From Septoria linicola (taxonomy: Eukaryota > Ascomycota > Dothideomycetes > Mycosphaerellales > Mycosphaerellaceae), in the NCBI GenBank assembly GCA_024114885.1, contig CP099418.1:5084001-5148000 (forward strand): a DNA stretch of 64,000 nucleotides, given 5' to 3'. Shown piece after piece: positions 21,564-30,528 of this stretch. The notes below the pieces were generated by a model. That model worked only from the letters and a program-made list of their open reading frames with translations, did not search any database and was not told the origin of the DNA. The position numbers were made by a program, and so were the translations under genes. How positions within the stretch are numbered: position 1 is the stretch's first letter; each line of letters starts with the position of its first letter.

Positions 21564-23636
21564 TCAACGCCTTTTCGTGAAGCTGTCCAATGTGCTCCCA
21601 CTCCTTCGTAACCAGGTCTGAGGTTTGTGCTTAAGAACTTTCCGGCCTCGCGTCGCCTCAGGCTTAGGCAGCTCGAAGATGTGCTTCCCCTGTACGCGAG
21701 GCCCTCCTTCTGTCTGATGTCGCTCATCGTGGCGGTAGGAGTCAAGCTCAGAATCCTCATCGTCCCGGTCACCACTATGCTCGCTTTCCGCTTCCTCCTC
21801 GTCACTGTCTTCCATACTGTCCTGCTCCTCTTCACTATCGTCAATCTCGTCAAGCTCCTCACTGCCTTCGAGATCATCATCTTGATCGTCACTGCACCCA
21901 TCGCCATCATTCCCTCCTGATATATCATCGTCATCCCAATCGACTTGTGCCTCAATGCCTGGAACAGAGGCGTCTAAGTTCTTTGCAGAACTGAATGCAC
22001 GTCTCCACTCCTCGCACTCTTGCGCGCTCACGCCCAATGCGTCTGACTGAGGTGGATGTGTAACCTTTTCTCGGTCTCGTTGTTCACGTGCAGTGAATCG
22101 GGCCTCGCGTTGTTGCAATGCTCTCGCACGAGCTCGAATATTCTGCCTTGCACGATCCTGGCGAGCATTGGCTTCCTGTAAAGCAGTCTCGCGAAGGAAC
22201 AGATCATCCTCTTTCTGGTCGAGTTGATGCTCTCTTTGATCAAGATATTTTTCCCTCTCGTCCATGTCCCCGAGGCTTTGTCGAATAGCTTGTTTTTGTG
22301 TCTCGAGGTCACTGTGTTTATTGGCAAGCTTTCTGTCGATTTCTCGCTGCATTGACTCGGGCATTGCGTCGTAGTAGACATCTATGTCCCGCAGCCCCTG
22401 TAGTCCGCTCAAGGCTGTAATTTGACTGAACTTGGGACTTCTAGATAAACCATCACGATCAGACTCAGGAGCTAACGGCAATTGTGCTCCTGCAACGTCA
22501 TGGACGGCTCTCATCTCTTGACGAAGATGCTGCAGCATGATCCAGGTTTGATATTGCAGATCACTCGCAGCATCGAAGCGCCGTTGGAAGCCTCTGATGA
22601 CATCCATCAGCATGATTGCTTGGACCTGACCAGCATGTTGAGACGGTGCTAGATAGTGCTCTCCCGCGCGGCCCCCAGTATTTGCCAACTTACGACATGC
22701 GACATTTGAAAGTGCAAGGGCTGCTTCGAAATAGCCACTTTGCTTGATACTACTGAGTATATCGTCGAATGCCTTCGCAATATCTGTGCCCTGAGACCAC
22801 TGTGTGAGGTTCCGCTCGTCCAACAAGTGGGCAACGCGATCAGTCATCTGCTGCCTGAGAGCTCTGTACTCGTCGGTTTCTGGGTTCAATATCGGAGGCT
22901 GCGCAATGCTTACGGTGCTCATCGCGGACTTCTGCACTGGCTCGTGGGCCGTTGGCTTGGCTACGTCCTTACTCATGATCACATAGTCGGTTTTGACAAC
23001 TTTCTTGCGTGTCTTGCGATCCTCGGGAGAGCATACGTCGACACCATAGCCCAAACGCTCGTAGAATGCCCTCGCCTTGTGGTTGCTTTTGAAACAGGTC
23101 AACATGACTTTGTCGACACCCACCTTCTTGGCCATGTCTTCCACCAAAGTCATTAGATTCTTGCCGATTCCACTGCCTCTAAGGGATGCGTTGAGGTGAA
23201 TCTCGTAGACATACAGCACGGGCACGGCAGGCGTGGAGTCATGGGTCAGCATGAAACTGACAAAGCCCATTACCTCCCTGGTATGCATATTCGTGAGGAT
23301 AGTATAGCGCATCTCTTTCTCTTTCATTTCTTTCATCTTGCGCTTTGGATGCCAGCCGAAACTGCTTGGCTCGTAATCGTGGCGGCTGGTCTGCTCAATG
23401 AGGTCGAAGCAAGCTTGAAGCATATGTTCCGGCAGCTTCTCTACGTACTCGCAGAATATTGTGCAGTTGAACCTCTTCAGGGTGGCATCTTCATCAGCGT
23501 CCCAGTTCCAGTATCGATCCATGAACTCGAAACTCGACAATGCATTTGCCGCCTCAATTATGCCAGATGACGCATGAGAGCTACCATCTACTTTTTCGCT
23601 TCCCTCGCCGCTGTCCGCAGCTTTTCGCTTCCCCAT
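21564..23636 (-). CDS. NAA40: NatD-like N-alpha-acetyltransferase (Naa40) with a long coiled-coil and acidic extension
   Basis: A single exon of about 690 residues. Residues 1-223 form a GNAT domain of Naa40 type: SSFGWHPKRKMKEMKEKEMR, VLYVYEIHLNASLRGSGIGK (acetyl-CoA binding R-x-x-G-x-G loop near 153-158) and VMLTCFKSNHKARAFYERLG. NatD acetylates the N-terminal Ser of histones H2A and H4. Known Naa40 proteins are about 200-290 residues and end near here. This protein goes on for about 465 residues: a helical region, a strong coiled coil (EREKYLDQREHQLDQKED and following), a very acidic stretch of Asp/Glu/Ser and a basic end. The start at 23636 (MGKRK) resembles the family N terminus MGRKS; an ATG at 23666 is also possible. 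The tail could bind histones or chromatin, which is inference. Confidence 0.85.
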   Translation of the reverse strand: MGKRKAADSGEGSEKVDGSSHASSGIIEAANALSSFEFMDRYWNWDADEDATLKRFNCTIFCEYVEKLPEHMLQACFDLIEQTSRHDYEPSSFGWHPKRKMKEMKEKEMRYTILTNMHTREVMGFVSFMLTHDSTPAVPVLYVYEIHLNASLRGSGIGKNLMTLVEDMAKKVGVDKVMLTCFKSNHKARAFYERLGYGVDVCSPEDRKTRKKVVKTDYVIMSKDVAKPTAHEPVQKSAMSTVSIAQPPILNPETDEYRALRQQMTDRVAHLLDERNLTQWSQGTDIAKAFDDILSSIKQSGYFEAALALSNVACRKLANTGGRAGEHYLAPSQHAGQVQAIMLMDVIRGFQRRFDAASDLQYQTWIMLQHLRQEMRAVHDVAGAQLPLAPESDRDGLSRSPKFSQITALSGLQGLRDIDVYYDAMPESMQREIDRKLANKHSDLETQKQAIRQSLGDMDEREKYLDQREHQLDQKEDDLFLRETALQEANARQDRARQNIRARARALQQREARFTAREQRDREKVTHPPQSDALGVSAQECEEWRRAFSSAKNLDASVPGIEAQVDWDDDDISGGNDGDGCSDDQDDDLEGSEELDEIDDSEEEQDSMEDSDEEEAESEHSGDRDDEDSELDSYRHDERHQTEGGPRVQGKHIFELPKPEATRGRKVLKHKPQTWLRRSGSTLDSFTKRR

Positions 23637-23819
23637 TGTGAGTTCCGACGAGCTCGTGATGTTCATGTGTGGTAGCAAGTTTGACGCGTCGCAAGACAAC
23701 GCGTTTGATTAATACGCCAAGACTTACGCCATATGCCGAGGAGATCCCCGACCATGACGACGAAGTTAAGATCGAAGCACTTTCTATCATACGACTTAAT
23801 CTATATACAGATCGTCAAG

Positions 23820-24238
23820 ATGTATGCTTCGATACGGCGATATGCCACCATCTCGCCTGATAAGGCTGTGAGGTTCAAGGGCAAGACACTGACGCTGGAA
23901 CACTTTCTCCAGCGGCAAAAAGTTATGAACCTCTGGAGGGAGTGTATTAGAACTATCAACAGTATGTTTGGGGGCTAGATAGCCATAGCAGATGATATAT
24001 GAGACTAAGATCGACAGAAATCCCACCATCAATGTCTACACGAAAGGAGATGCGAGACTATGCCCGATATGAATTTGAGCGATATCGCAACATAGATGAC
24101 CTTGTACCACATCGCAGCCTACTCCATGTCATAACGCAATGCTAACACTCACTGCAGGGCCATATCCGCTACCTAGTATCAACAGGCAAGACTCAACTAG
24201 ACTCCATGAGCAGATATGTCGAGCAAAATGCCATGTGA
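23820..24238 (+). CDS. LYRM2: LYR-motif protein of LYRM2 type, mitochondrial
   Basis: Three exons (23820-23961, 24018-24103, 24158-24238) with introns of 56 and 54 nt encode about 102 residues. The N terminus MYASIRRYATISPDKAVRF is basic and hydroxylated, as in mitochondrial presequences. TLTLEHFLQRQKVMNLWREC aligns with LTLKQFVRRQQVLLLYR of human LYRM2, with the LYR tripeptide replaced by LWR. Downstream, ARYEFERYRNIDDLGHIRY and TGKTQLDSM match the rest of that family. LYR proteins bind acyl carrier protein and help assemble respiratory complexes or Fe-S enzymes in the matrix. The 3' end overlaps the frame of the next gene's longest possible start. The promoter must lie in the short space shared with the divergent NatD-like gene (23637-23819). 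Confidence 0.85.
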
Positions 24239-24494
24239 GCATGTCTCCACGTCCCAAAAAGAAAACCCATCTCCACAGGGTACCTCAGCAGCATGCCATG
24301 GAACTGGACGAACTCTACATGATGAACCACGAATTACGATCACAATAGAGCGGCCTCTACCCTTTGCGCCAGATCTTGGCGTCATCGTAGTGGAGAATGA
24401 GATAAATCTTACAGAACTCTCTATGGCCGCACTTCTATCTTCCAGACCAAGTGCTCGTCAGCCATCACACCAACATCCAGAAGAACTCATCAAG

Positions 24495-25043
24495 ATGGCA
24501 AACACAAACTCTTCCACACCGCGGCCTGGTGTCCAACAGCCCGAACCAGTGCACACCACAACCCACGACAACGACGCAACAACAGACCTACCAGCCTACA
24601 CTCTCCAAGACCCAGCTCATGAACATCCTCCAGCCTACACACCACAACAGCAGAAGTCTCAAGCACAACGAGCATACTCCCTCCCAACAACCCTTCGCAA
24701 CCCCGCGCTCCCAGCGCAAAGGTCATATCACAACCACAACTCCAGCATCCGCCCATCAAACAACTCCCCACCCCTCTACAACCACCCTCTTTCTCCCTCC
24801 GACACATCGCGGAATCAGCGCTACTGGCACGATCTCGAACTTCAGCGGCAACGACAGCGAAGCGCTGCTCCTCCAGGCTGGCTAAAGAGGACTCTACTCC
24901 AAATACCAAGATGTCCTCGCGCAGAAATGGCGATTGTCATGATCGGAGTGGTAGCGACCGTGGGACTGACTGTTGGCGCGGCGATTTATCATTGGGTCGT
25001 AGAGGATGGAGAAGGGACGGAGGATGGAGAGGGACTCTGGTAA
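24495..25043 (+). CDS. PY-motif protein with a C-terminal membrane anchor
   Basis: The frame is open from before 24216 to 25043. I choose the ATG at 24495 (CAAGATGG context), giving 182 residues; 24216 would add 93 and overlap the LYRM2 gene. The protein is rich in Pro, Gln, Ser and Thr and carries LPAYTLQDP, PPAYTPQ and PPLYNHP, i.e. two PPxY and one LPxY motif. A hydrophobic segment, MAIVMIGVVATVGLTVGAAI, lies near the end and is followed by a short acidic tail (EDGEGTEDGEG), so it looks tail-anchored or single-pass. PPxY motifs bind WW domains of Nedd4/Rsp5 ubiquitin ligases, so an adaptor role is a fair guess. I do not recognise a named family. Confidence 0.6.
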   Translation: MANTNSSTPRPGVQQPEPVHTTTHDNDATTDLPAYTLQDPAHEHPPAYTPQQQKSQAQRAYSLPTTLRNPALPAQRSYHNHNSSIRPSNNSPPLYNHPLSPSDTSRNQRYWHDLELQRQRQRSAAPPGWLKRTLLQIPRCPRAEMAIVMIGVVATVGLTVGAAIYHWVVEDGEGTEDGEGLW

Positions 25044-25343
25044 TTGAGGAGGTGGAGGTGAGGACAGGAAGCCTGAGTAGGCGATGGGGATGGGGAGTAA
25101 TTGACGCGGAGATCGGGAACGGGTGGACGGAATGTCGTGCCAAGGGCTACGACGAGGCCCAGTAGAGAGCAATATGCGGATATGAACGCATGTGCTGACG
25201 AATCAAGCCTGCAGAATTCAAGGAAGTGCGAAGTGAGGACGTTCAAAGAAAGACCTTTCTCTATTCTGTCATACTTGGACTGGTCTGAGCATGGAATGCG
25301 CCTGACACACATTCACTGCCAATACCGCCACTTCGATCACTAC

Positions 25344-27187
25344 TCACTGCTTTGCTGGCACTTTCCTCCTCCTGCTCCCCCAGTCCTCCTCGTCCTCGTC
25401 AGCTCTGTAGACAGGCTGTGGCGGCAAGGCCATCAAGCCATTCTTATCGACTCCAAGGCCAGCAGCATTACCTCCTTTCGACTTCTCGATTTCCACCCAT
25501 GCATCAGCCAGAGCATTTTCAATCGACACTCTCGCTTTCAGAGCGCATAGACTCGGCCAGACGCATCGCTCGCCCTTCAGTATCCAATAACCGACCTCTT
25601 CCTTTGTTGGGTTCTTGAGCATTCGTTTCCAGTCCTTGATCGCAAGGTCGGGCACGAGAGTGAACTTGTCGCCTTGGATCTGCTCATCGCTCAGGATGCG
25701 ACTGACACTCGATGGGAGGAGGTTGAAGGTGTCGGCGATTAACAGTGTGTGTTTGATCAGCCCGGTGAGAATGTGTCGTGGCCAGCTACGGTCGCGTCCG
25801 CGGATGTATGGAAGAGAAGGCTGTATGAAGGGCGCCAGATAAGGACGTGCCTGACTGATGATAAAGTGGTCAACGTTGAATTGTTGACGTAACCTGCGAG
25901 TAGGATGATCGCGTGCAGCGCGAGATCCTGCGTGTTGAGAGGAGCGCCTCATATCTTTCTCTGGTATTGCGATCTCCACGACCTCGATGTTGCCATTCGG
26001 ATCCTTGGAAAGAAGAGATATCGATGGCCTTTTGTGCTGATAAACGACGTTGGTAATGTGTGAGATCATGGCAGCAGAACGTATCAATACGTTAGGTGCA
26101 GTGAGGTAGTTCATGAGACTGGGAATCTCTTCCGTAGGCGGTGACACCACAATATTGAGAATGCAACCAGTCCTCTCATATGCTTCTGCAAAAGTGATGT
26201 CTCCAACATTGGCCTTGATGCACTCGATGAGCACTTCGGGATCCAGGAGGAAGCCTTCTACAGCAAATCTTGAGGCCCGTCGTCCGAGTATATTAAACCA
26301 TCCAGGCGGAACACCCTCTGGCTGCACTCTTCCAAGTAAGTCTTTCTCTGCGGCTTGTCGCTCTTTGGCCCTGGTTGAAGAGGCCGCGAAAGCACTAAGG
26401 TCAAGCCTCTCGCCTGACAAGAACTCTGGTAATTCTTCTTTCGTGTGTATACCTACAAGTGCTGCCATGAGCGCGCCGGTAGCAGTACCCACGATCACTC
26501 GAGGCAGACAGTTCTGCTCGAGTAGTGCTTTGACGACGCCCAGATGACATAGTCCAAAGATAGAGCCTCCTTGTAGCATGAGCGCGCTTGTGCCGTATGT
26601 CTGCCTCGCGGCTTGAATATTATCTATCACCTGTTGAGGATTAAGACGTAGTCCCCGCGGTCCATTGGCTTTTGAGGACTCAGCGATTGTCCAGATACTG
26701 TCCACAGTAACGTCCAAGCACATGTGGATGTTCTCCTTGGTATTGGCGTAAGTTTTGTTGTACAGCCCGAGCTTCGTAATACCGTATATGTTTCTGAACA
26801 GTCCATGTCGAAGGTATGAGGTCAGCTCTGGTATGTCGCCACTTCGGCGCTTATGGTATAAGGCCTTTGTACGCTCCTGTATCAGACGGTAATTGTACTG
26901 CGGGTCAATCGGGTTGAAGCGCCATTGATGCGCTGCTGTCAGGCCATCTAGACCCTCAGCTGCTGCATACCACTCCTCATAATCTTTGGCATTGCGGAGT
27001 CTCTCGAGCAATACGTCTTTCTCCGGCTTGCGACGGGACCACGCAAGAAATTTCTGATGATCTCTAGTCAGCAGTCAAGGACGAGAGGTGATACAAGGAC
27101 GACCTGTACATTTGTCCAAACCTGTAGAATGTCCAATATCGTAAGGATTACCACAAGTAAGACGTGACCCTCATATTTCGGAGCCAT
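25344..27187 (-). CDS. Patatin-domain protein of the Tgl3/4/5 (DUF3336) type, catalytic dyad apparently lost
   Basis: Two exons (27104-27187 and 25344-27053) encode about 597 residues. The start has a hydrophobic segment, HVLLVVILTILDILQVW. Then comes a DUF3336-like region (KDYEEWYAAAEGLDGL, then YNYRLIQERTKALYHKRR) typical of fungal triacylglycerol lipases on lipid droplets. The patatin oxyanion loop LQGGSIFGLCHLGVVKALLE is present. Where the family has G-x-S-x-G, this protein has GTATG (about 217-221), so no Ser. Where the family has D-G-S/G before the FNVxHFIxSQ stretch, it has AGSRAARDHPTRRLRQQFNV (Ala about 403). Both residues of the Ser-Asp dyad are thus replaced, while the frame is intact. 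It may be a pseudoenzyme with a regulatory or acyltransferase role. Alignment was by eye. Confidence 0.8.
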
Positions 27188-27540
27188 GGGAGCTTGATGG
27201 AATATTATTGTCTCGCACACTGGCTAGGTGTTCTGCGTGGCAGCTCATGTCTCCAAAGTTGCAGGTGCAAGCGATTTGGTGGTAGCAGGCAGTCACGCTG
27301 GACGTGAGGTTGTGCAAGGTAGCGAATGACGGCGAAGGCTTTCACATGTTGGGTCGGGTTGATCCCGCGCTGCCGAGGCTTTCCTTCTTTGGTGCAACCA
27401 TATCATCCATGTCTATCACAAGGCACATCACAGACGTCAATAACATAAAAGTCGTTGGATCAGATCCGAGAAGATGAACATGAAGCTGCAGCTGACTTGA
27501 TTGTAGCTACATATAGAGCTTCCGCGTCCTGCGGTACATA
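27188..27540. other. Intergenic, 353 nt
   Basis: Promoter of the patatin-domain gene and 3' region of the next minus-strand gene. No gene seen. Confidence 0.4.
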
Positions 27541-30528
27541 CTACTCCCACTTTTCTTTCCATTCCTTCGTGATCTTTTCCAACTCTCGATTGAGACGTCT
27601 TTCGTCCTCTTCTGTGACAGCGCCTTCCAGGCTGAGCCTTTTAGCCTTGGACATGACTCCTTTGAACTTTTCCTGGAGGTAGATCTCCGCGTCTCGACGC
27701 TCTCTCGCCTTCCTCACCAAATACTTTATGTCATTATCCTCCACAGCGCGGGCAAACACCTTGCGCATGTGTGGGGAGTATAATTGGCAGCTGCAGCCAA
27801 TACCTTCACCATACACCGGCTGGACTGTACGGTTGAACTTCTTTGCCAGAGACTTGTTCCTCTTGATCTCAGGCTCAACCACGGACTCGAAGCAGTCCTC
27901 GCAGACTGTAAGCGCAGGTGACAAGTCGGGGATGTAATGCCACAAAGCGCCGATCAGTAAAGTATCCTTTGTGCACTCTCTTAGACGAGTCTTGCGCTCT
28001 ACCAATTCGATCAATGGCATGGGATCGGCATTTCTTCGTGCGACCAGTGCCTTTTCGTGTAGGGTTACCAACGCGTCGAGATATGTCGAGAATCGGGTGC
28101 TGTCCATTCGAATAGCACACGTGCTCTTTGTGTACGAGGCACGCTGCGGGAGTCGTACAAAAATGCCCGCAAGAGAAGGTAATAAGCACTCAATCTTGCG
28201 CACATCTCCATAGCACAGGTGAAAGTCCCGTACGAAGAGCCCATCAGGATCACGTAGACCGTACCAGTTCTGTACTGATTCGATGCCTCCTGGACAGATC
28301 GCACTAGTCTCCTCAATATCAGCGATGTCTTGCAGGAGTGTCAAGTCTGTCCGATGCTGTTGCAAAGTGAGTAACCAAGCAAGTCTGATCCATGGTGAGC
28401 CGAAGCCGCAACGGACTTTTCCATTGTAGCTTCGTGGTAGTGATCGTCGGAACAGGTTACGAAACACTGTTCTTTCGAATAGCGTGTCAATGCAATCAGG
28501 ACAGAAATCGATGTTGGTGTGACCGGTGATCGTGTACCAATCATCTTTGCCAGCGATAGGTTCTTGGCGTGGACAAGGCGGCAAACCTTTCTTCGCGAGC
28601 ACAGCGATTTCCTTCTTGGTCTGAGACGAATCGGCAAAGGACTGCTGTCGAGAAGCAGTCAGACGAGGCCGGTTCTCGAACGCGCGTGCTTCTGTAGGAG
28701 TTGCATTGGTTACAGGGGCTGCTGAGTAGCCTCGGTTCAAGGTTGGCCGTGGCGGATTCAAGTTTGATTGCGCCGAACTACTGGAGGAAGGCGTAGACGG
28801 TCCCGAAGGCTTTGTGTTGTCGTATGGAAAAGCGGGTGCTAGTGGTTGTTGCTTGGGATAATAGGCATACTCCTGCTCCGTCGGCATAAACATGGTCGAC
28901 CCCATCAGGCTGCTGTCCTCTGGGTAGGGCAAGCTAGCCGAGGACTGTGCAGGGGTGACCTCCTGCGGGGTGTTCCTTCGAGACCAGTCTAATGGCGGAG
29001 CGTTTGGCGGAGCTGATGCTGGAGCTGCATCTTGGGGAATGGCAGATGACAATCTCGAAGGAGGCTTAGAACGTCTTGCGGCATTTGCTGCCAGCAGTGC
29101 TGACCAGTCTAGGTCTGTACGAGGCATACGCGATGATTCTCCAGGTGTGCGAGGCGAGGGAGACGCTGGGCGTGAGCTCGTTGCTGAGGGTGGTTTGGAC
29201 CCGAGCAGACTTCCCTCTCGAGAGATGCGATCGTCTCGAGAGAAGTCCGCACTAGCACGAGGAGAGCGTGATGGCGAAGGAGGTGCGCCGTTGACAATGG
29301 AGCCGTCCCGTGACACTGGACGAGACTGCGCATAGCTTGATTCCCGTGATCGTGGGTAGACGTCCGCCGAGCGGGGATCGAGTGACATGGCAGAAAGCGA
29401 AGAAGGAAGATCTTGAGCGTCACTCAGCGACGTAGCCGCCATTAGAGGAGTCGGCCGTCGCGACTTCTCCATGTTGAGTCGGTTCATCGTAGGTAAAGTG
29501 TTCTGCGTGTCCGTGTTTCGTCTTGCATCCAGATTTGACCTTCTGATTGGCGGTGCGTTGGCCGCAGGCGCTCCGGTAGCACGAGGTAGCTCTGCGAAGG
29601 ATTCGCGAGGACTCTCTGTCAGAGGTAGCTCGGTCAAACGCTTACCATTGCCGCGCAGACTTCTAGTGTCCAGTGGCTTGCGATCATTGTCACTGTCGTC
29701 GATGGCGCTCTCGCTGTTGTTCTTATCTGTGGTGAAGTAGTCACGTCTTTGGCGGGAGCCCGGACTAATGCGACCAGAGTCTCTACGAGATGAAGATGGC
29801 TTCGGCCCACTACCATTGAGACGAGACGTACTAGCACCACTTGCGGCGGATGAAGGTGGAGTTAGATGACTGTTCGCAGACGGTTGTTGCGGCAGTTTCG
29901 TTGGCTTCGTGAATGCATATGGTGAAGCAGTCCTCTTTGCAACTTCAGGCACCGTCACATCGTCCTGACGAATGTCCAGTCTGGAGGGCCGGCGCCGCGC
30001 TTTGCGTACTCTCTCATCCTCGCTTGTAGGTGGCGTCGGCAGCGTTGAGGTACTTCCTTGACTCGACTGCTTAAAGACAAATCGGCGCTCATGCTCGTTG
30101 ATGTAGTCGGGATTGTCAATGATGACGGGATCCTGGTCTACTGTGCCACGAGAGGGCACATCTTCCTTGCTGGTAACTTTCAAAGATCGCGGCGAACCTG
30201 CCTCCTTGCGCAGCGCCACGACTTCATCTTCCGCGATGGGCTGTGGCGGCCATGACCTGCGCTTTCGCAGTGGCGAGCGGTGAGTGCGCGGTGCTGACGG
30301 AGGCGGAGGAGGCGGATAGTGGTATCGTGGGTCGTAACGATCTGTGCTGGGTCGACTCGAATATGGTTTGTGCAAATCTCGGCCATTTGTGCCACTGTCA
30401 TTGTTGTCTGTAGTATTTGTGCCATACCGCGCTCTCGTGTCGGTTGATGAAGGTGGTGTGTCGTGTCGGCGTTGAGTAGATCGTGACCGCGGTGGTCGAT
30501 CGTAAGAGTCAGGACGAAGGCGATCCAT
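27541..30528 (-). CDS. Large fungal-specific protein, disordered N terminus and Cys-containing C-terminal domain
   Basis: A single exon of about 995 residues. The first 640 or so are rich in Ser, Pro and Arg with many SP and RxxS sites (SRSTQRRHDTPPSSTDT, PYYPPPPPPS-like tracts), so they are probably disordered and phosphorylated. The last ~340 residues are ordered: GLPPCPRQEPIAGKDDWYTI, NIDFCPDCIDTLFERTVFRN, KVRCGFGSPWIRLAWLL, SAICPGGIESVQNWYGLRDP, ALTVCEDCFESVVEPEI and GIGCSCQLYS. The paired cysteines (CPDC, CEDC, CSC) could bind zinc. The end is a charged helix (EKITKEWKEKWE). I know this only as a conserved hypothetical of filamentous fungi. The start at 30528 (MDRLRPDSYDRPPRS) is the first ATG in the frame. 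A nuclear or scaffold role is possible but not shown. Confidence 0.7.
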   Translation of the reverse strand: MDRLRPDSYDRPPRSRSTQRRHDTPPSSTDTRARYGTNTTDNNDSGTNGRDLHKPYSSRPSTDRYDPRYHYPPPPPPSAPRTHRSPLRKRRSWPPQPIAEDEVVALRKEAGSPRSLKVTSKEDVPSRGTVDQDPVIIDNPDYINEHERRFVFKQSSQGSTSTLPTPPTSEDERVRKARRRPSRLDIRQDDVTVPEVAKRTASPYAFTKPTKLPQQPSANSHLTPPSSAASGASTSRLNGSGPKPSSSRRDSGRISPGSRQRRDYFTTDKNNSESAIDDSDNDRKPLDTRSLRGNGKRLTELPLTESPRESFAELPRATGAPAANAPPIRRSNLDARRNTDTQNTLPTMNRLNMEKSRRPTPLMAATSLSDAQDLPSSLSAMSLDPRSADVYPRSRESSYAQSRPVSRDGSIVNGAPPSPSRSPRASADFSRDDRISREGSLLGSKPPSATSSRPASPSPRTPGESSRMPRTDLDWSALLAANAARRSKPPSRLSSAIPQDAAPASAPPNAPPLDWSRRNTPQEVTPAQSSASLPYPEDSSLMGSTMFMPTEQEYAYYPKQQPLAPAFPYDNTKPSGPSTPSSSSSAQSNLNPPRPTLNRGYSAAPVTNATPTEARAFENRPRLTASRQQSFADSSQTKKEIAVLAKKGLPPCPRQEPIAGKDDWYTITGHTNIDFCPDCIDTLFERTVFRNLFRRSLPRSYNGKVRCGFGSPWIRLAWLLTLQQHRTDLTLLQDIADIEETSAICPGGIESVQNWYGLRDPDGLFVRDFHLCYGDVRKIECLLPSLAGIFVRLPQRASYTKSTCAIRMDSTRFSTYLDALVTLHEKALVARRNADPMPLIELVERKTRLRECTKDTLLIGALWHYIPDLSPALTVCEDCFESVVEPEIKRNKSLAKKFNRTVQPVYGEGIGCSCQLYSPHMRKVFARAVEDNDIKYLVRKARERRDAEIYLQEKFKGVMSKAKRLSLEGAVTEEDERRLNRELEKITKEWKEKWE

